From positions 1 through 8,850 of the forward strand of contig JAEUJG010000453.1 in assembly GCA_016794765.1 (NCBI GenBank): a stretch of 8,850 nucleotides of DNA, in the 5' to 3' direction. Numbering within the stretch: position 1 is the first letter of the stretch; every line of letters starts with the position of its first letter. The notes below the pieces were generated by a model. The model worked only from the letters and a program-made list of their open reading frames with translations. It was not told the DNA's origin and did no database searches. Both the position numbers and the translations under genes were made by a program. This document shows positions 7,128-8,850 of the stretch, one piece after another. This DNA is from Spirochaetaceae bacterium. GTDB taxonomy: Bacteria; Spirochaetota; Spirochaetia; Treponematales; Rectinemataceae.

Positions 7128-7162
7128 AAAAAAGCGCCAAAACACCAAAATCCTGCTATACT
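7128..7162 (+). promoter_or_regulatory. extended -10 promoter with upstream A-tracts, for the chemoreceptor gene
   Basis: TGC-TATACT (7154-7162) is a good extended -10 element. I see no convincing -35 at 16-18 bp upstream. Instead, A-tracts occur at 7128-7133, 7139-7142 and 7147-7150, about one helical turn apart, in otherwise G/C-rich DNA. Such tracts can bend DNA or act like an UP element and could compensate for the missing -35. No sigma28 (flagellar/chemotaxis) promoter is evident. Confidence 0.6.
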
Positions 7163-7182
7163 ATAGCCTCGATTTTACCTGC

Positions 7183-7203
7183 GGCGAGGCCTCCAGCCTC
7201 GCC
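7183..7203 (+). other. leader hairpin of the chemoreceptor mRNA
   Basis: A perfect 8-bp stem, GGCGAGGC (7183-7190) with GCCTCGCC (7196-7203), closes on a CTCCA loop. It lies within the predicted leader, 5 nt before the GGAG at 7209. No T-run follows, so it is not a terminator. It could limit ribosome access or stabilise the transcript. Confidence 0.5.
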
Positions 7204-7208
7204 CCCTC

Positions 7209-7212
7209 GGAG
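7209..7212 (+). promoter_or_regulatory. ribosome binding site of the chemoreceptor gene
   Basis: GGAG ends 10 nt before the ATG at 7223; a second purine stretch, AAGG (7217-7220), is probably too close to act. The spacing is longer than at the other genes here. The start is supported mainly because it gives a complete N-terminal membrane helix. Confidence 0.5.
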
Positions 7213-7222
7213 TGGCAAGGCA

Positions 7223-8850
7223 ATGAAGACTCGTTCGTCTACCGGGCTGTCCGTTCTCGGCCGGCTCCTCCTGTTGAGTTCCGTCGTGTTCCTGGCGTTC
7301 ATCCTGCTGCTCCTCGTATCCTTCAGGTCCTTCAGGTCCTTCGAAGACGAAATCGGCAAGATCCAGAATTTCTACGGCGCCCTGAGCCGCGGTTCGGGCG
7401 ACGCGGAGCGCAGCGCCTACGCCGTCCAGGTGGCGCTCTACCGCGCCCTCGGACTCATCGACGCGGGCTACGAGAAGAACGACGTGGACCTGGTCCTCGG
7501 CGAGGCGACGAGCCTCCTGTCGGCCAGCCGGAACGCGGTTTCCCAGCTTCTCACGATCGACATTCCCGACGAAAAGATGGCGGCCCAGATACTCGCCGTG
7601 TCGAAGGCGACGGAGGCCTACGCCGAGGTGGCGGCTCGTCTCGTGGCCGGCGCGGCCGAAAGCCCCGAGGCCGCCTTCGCCCTGATGCGCGAGGCGGAGG
7701 CGGGCTTCGAGGGCCTGTCGCGCTCGCTCTCCGACCTCAACAGCACCCTCGTCCTTGCCGGCGACGCGGTCTACGAGCGGGCCGCCGCCACCCGGCGCCG
7801 GGCCTCCGCCTCCGCGAGCCTCGTGACCGCGCTGGCCCTCCTCCTCGTCGGCTTTCTCGTCGTCTATACGATCCGCTCGATCACGCGGCCCCTGAAGCGC
7901 CTCGGCGGCATCCTGGAGCGCATGGGCACCGGGGACCTGACCGACCGCTTCGGCGCGGCCTGCTCCGACGAGGTCGGCAAGATGGCCGAGGGCGTCGATT
8001 GTCTTTCGGAGGATCTCTGGTCCCTCCTCGGCACGGTCAAGGCCCGGGTCGAGGCCCTGGAGTCGGAGGGCCTGGTCCTCGCGGAGAACATGTCGGGCAC
8101 CTCCGGCTCCGCCGCGCGGATCCTCGAGAACGTCGAGGCGGCGCGCCGCCTCCTGACGGAACAGTCGGTGGTCGTCGGTTCGACTTCCTCCTCCATCCGG
8201 AAACACGCGCGGGGCGTCGAAAACCTTTCGCGCATGATCGAGAGCCAGGGCTCCATCCTGAGCGAGTCGGCCGCCGGCGTCGAAGAGATGATCGCCAACG
8301 TGGAGTCCGTCGCTTCCGGCGCCGCTTCCGCCGCCGAGGCGAGCGCGAAGCTCCGCGCCGAGGGAAGCAAGGGCAAGGCCCGCATCGACGAGACCAGGGA
8401 GGCCGCGGAGTCCATCGCCCGCGCCTCGGAGAACCTGAGCGAGGCCGCCGTCCTCATCGAGGAGATAGCGGAGCGCACGAATCTCCTGGCCATGAACGCG
8501 GCCATCGAGGCGGCCCACGCCGGCGAGGCCGGCAGGGGCTTCGCGGTCGTGGCCGACGAGATCCGCAAGCTCGCCGAGCAGTCCACCGAACGGGCCCGCG
8601 AGATCGGGGTCGACCTCGGGCGCGTCGCAGGCGCGATAGGCGCCGTCAAGGACTCCTCCTACGCGGCCGTCGCCTCCTTCGGGGAGATCCTGGACCGGGC
8701 GGGCTCCCTGGACGCCGAGGTCGGCCGCATCAGCGACGCGATGACCGAGCAGGGCAAGGGCGGCCGCGACGTGCTCGACGGGATCCGGAAGCTCCGCGAC
8801 ATTTCCGCCGAGAGCGCCGCCGCCTCCTCCGAGATGGACGGCGAGAACCG
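7223..8850 (+). CDS. methyl-accepting chemotaxis protein, 3' end outside the window
   Basis: The visible 542 residues show the standard transmembrane chemoreceptor layout. TM1 (about 9-34) is followed by a periplasmic region of about 160 residues (35-195), alpha-helical in character and without a recognisable Cache or PAS signature, perhaps a four-helix-bundle sensor. Then come TM2 (about 199-217), a HAMP domain (about 214-266; P223 and the DEVGKMA element at 249-255) and a long coiled-coil signalling domain. The highly conserved hairpin tip is at about 413-454 (EIAERTNLLAMNAAIEAAH, then GEAGRGFAVVADEIRKLAEQ), with E434, G437 and R438 present; it would contact CheW and CheA. The ligand cannot be predicted. 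The start at 7223 follows its own promoter and leader hairpin. A short SFRSFRSF repeat lies at the end of TM1. The frame is still open at the window edge, so the C-terminal methylation helix is incomplete here because of the cut. Confidence 0.95.
   Translation, partial: MKTRSSTGLSVLGRLLLLSSVVFLAFILLLLVSFRSFRSFEDEIGKIQNFYGALSRGSGDAERSAYAVQVALYRALGLIDAGYEKNDVDLVLGEATSLLSASRNAVSQLLTIDIPDEKMAAQILAVSKATEAYAEVAARLVAGAAESPEAAFALMREAEAGFEGLSRSLSDLNSTLVLAGDAVYERAAATRRRASASASLVTALALLLVGFLVVYTIRSITRPLKRLGGILERMGTGDLTDRFGAACSDEVGKMAEGVDCLSEDLWSLLGTVKARVEALESEGLVLAENMSGTSGSAARILENVEAARRLLTEQSVVVGSTSSSIRKHARGVENLSRMIESQGSILSESAAGVEEMIANVESVASGAASAAEASAKLRAEGSKGKARIDETREAAESIARASENLSEAAVLIEEIAERTNLLAMNAAIEAAHAGEAGRGFAVVADEIRKLAEQSTERAREIGVDLGRVAGAIGAVKDSSYAAVASFGEILDRAGSLDAEVGRISDAMTEQGKGGRDVLDGIRKLRDISAESAAASSEMDGEN

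Noticed and set aside
4546..7140. Very long minus-strand open frame (864 codons) antisense to the whole of leuS
   Set aside because: It mirrors leuS, whose motifs are unmistakable. In G/C-rich genes with G/C third positions, the antisense frame rarely meets stop codons. The antisense product is a low-complexity Asp/Val/Gly/Leu/Arg/His-rich sequence without domains.
7166..7178. GCCTCGATTTTAC as a possible sigma28 -10 (GCCGATAA-like) for the chemoreceptor gene
   Set aside because: It needs an inserted base and has no TAAA-type -35 at the right distance. The extended -10 at 7154-7162 is a better fit.
7175..8518. Minus-strand open frames antisense to the chemoreceptor gene
   Set aside because: The + strand frame carries the conserved chemoreceptor hairpin, HAMP domain and membrane helices. 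The antisense frames are shadows.

Overview
The window is uniformly G+C-rich, with codon third positions overwhelmingly G or C, and every gene is on the + strand. I infer a high-GC spirochaete (Spirochaetales/Treponema relatives). The simple-sugar/nucleoside-type ABC proteins, with one double-headed ATPase and two separate permeases, resemble the Treponema pallidum pnr (purine nucleoside receptor) system. The chemoreceptor tip has the LLAMNAAIEAAHAGEAG form I associate with treponemal receptors. The assignment is from remembered family features, not a search.

Region 1 (1-4443) is a tight transport operon. A terminator-like hairpin at the left edge probably ends or attenuates an upstream gene outside the window. 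It is followed by a double-NBD ABC ATPase (89-1714), a permease (1707-2750), a second paralogous permease (2747-3865) and a small membrane-anchored protein with no known function (3862-4389). Each junction overlaps by 4 or 8 nt, so translation is probably coupled. A strong intrinsic terminator (4411-4443) closes the operon. The substrate-binding lipoprotein expected for such a transporter is not in view; it most likely lies just upstream. Nucleosides are the most likely substrate class, by family only.

Region 2 (4444-7109) is the housekeeping gene leuS (leucyl-tRNA synthetase) as its own transcription unit. Two G/C inverted repeats come first, then a good sigma70-type promoter (TTGAAA, 18 bp, TATCAT), a short leader, a complete 814-residue enzyme and a bipartite intrinsic terminator.

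Region 3 (7110-8850) begins with a short A-tract-rich island carrying an extended -10 promoter and a leader hairpin. The 5' part of a transmembrane methyl-accepting chemotaxis protein follows, with its 3' end beyond the window.

No mobile element, CRISPR array, tRNA or rRNA was seen, and no gene-free stretch exceeds 300 bases (the largest gaps are 204 and 184 bases). The region is mostly ordinary. The points most worth a second look are the uncharacterised small membrane protein at the end of the transporter operon, the one-sided degeneration of the ATPase's second catalytic site, and the hairpins and A-tracts in the intergenic regions.
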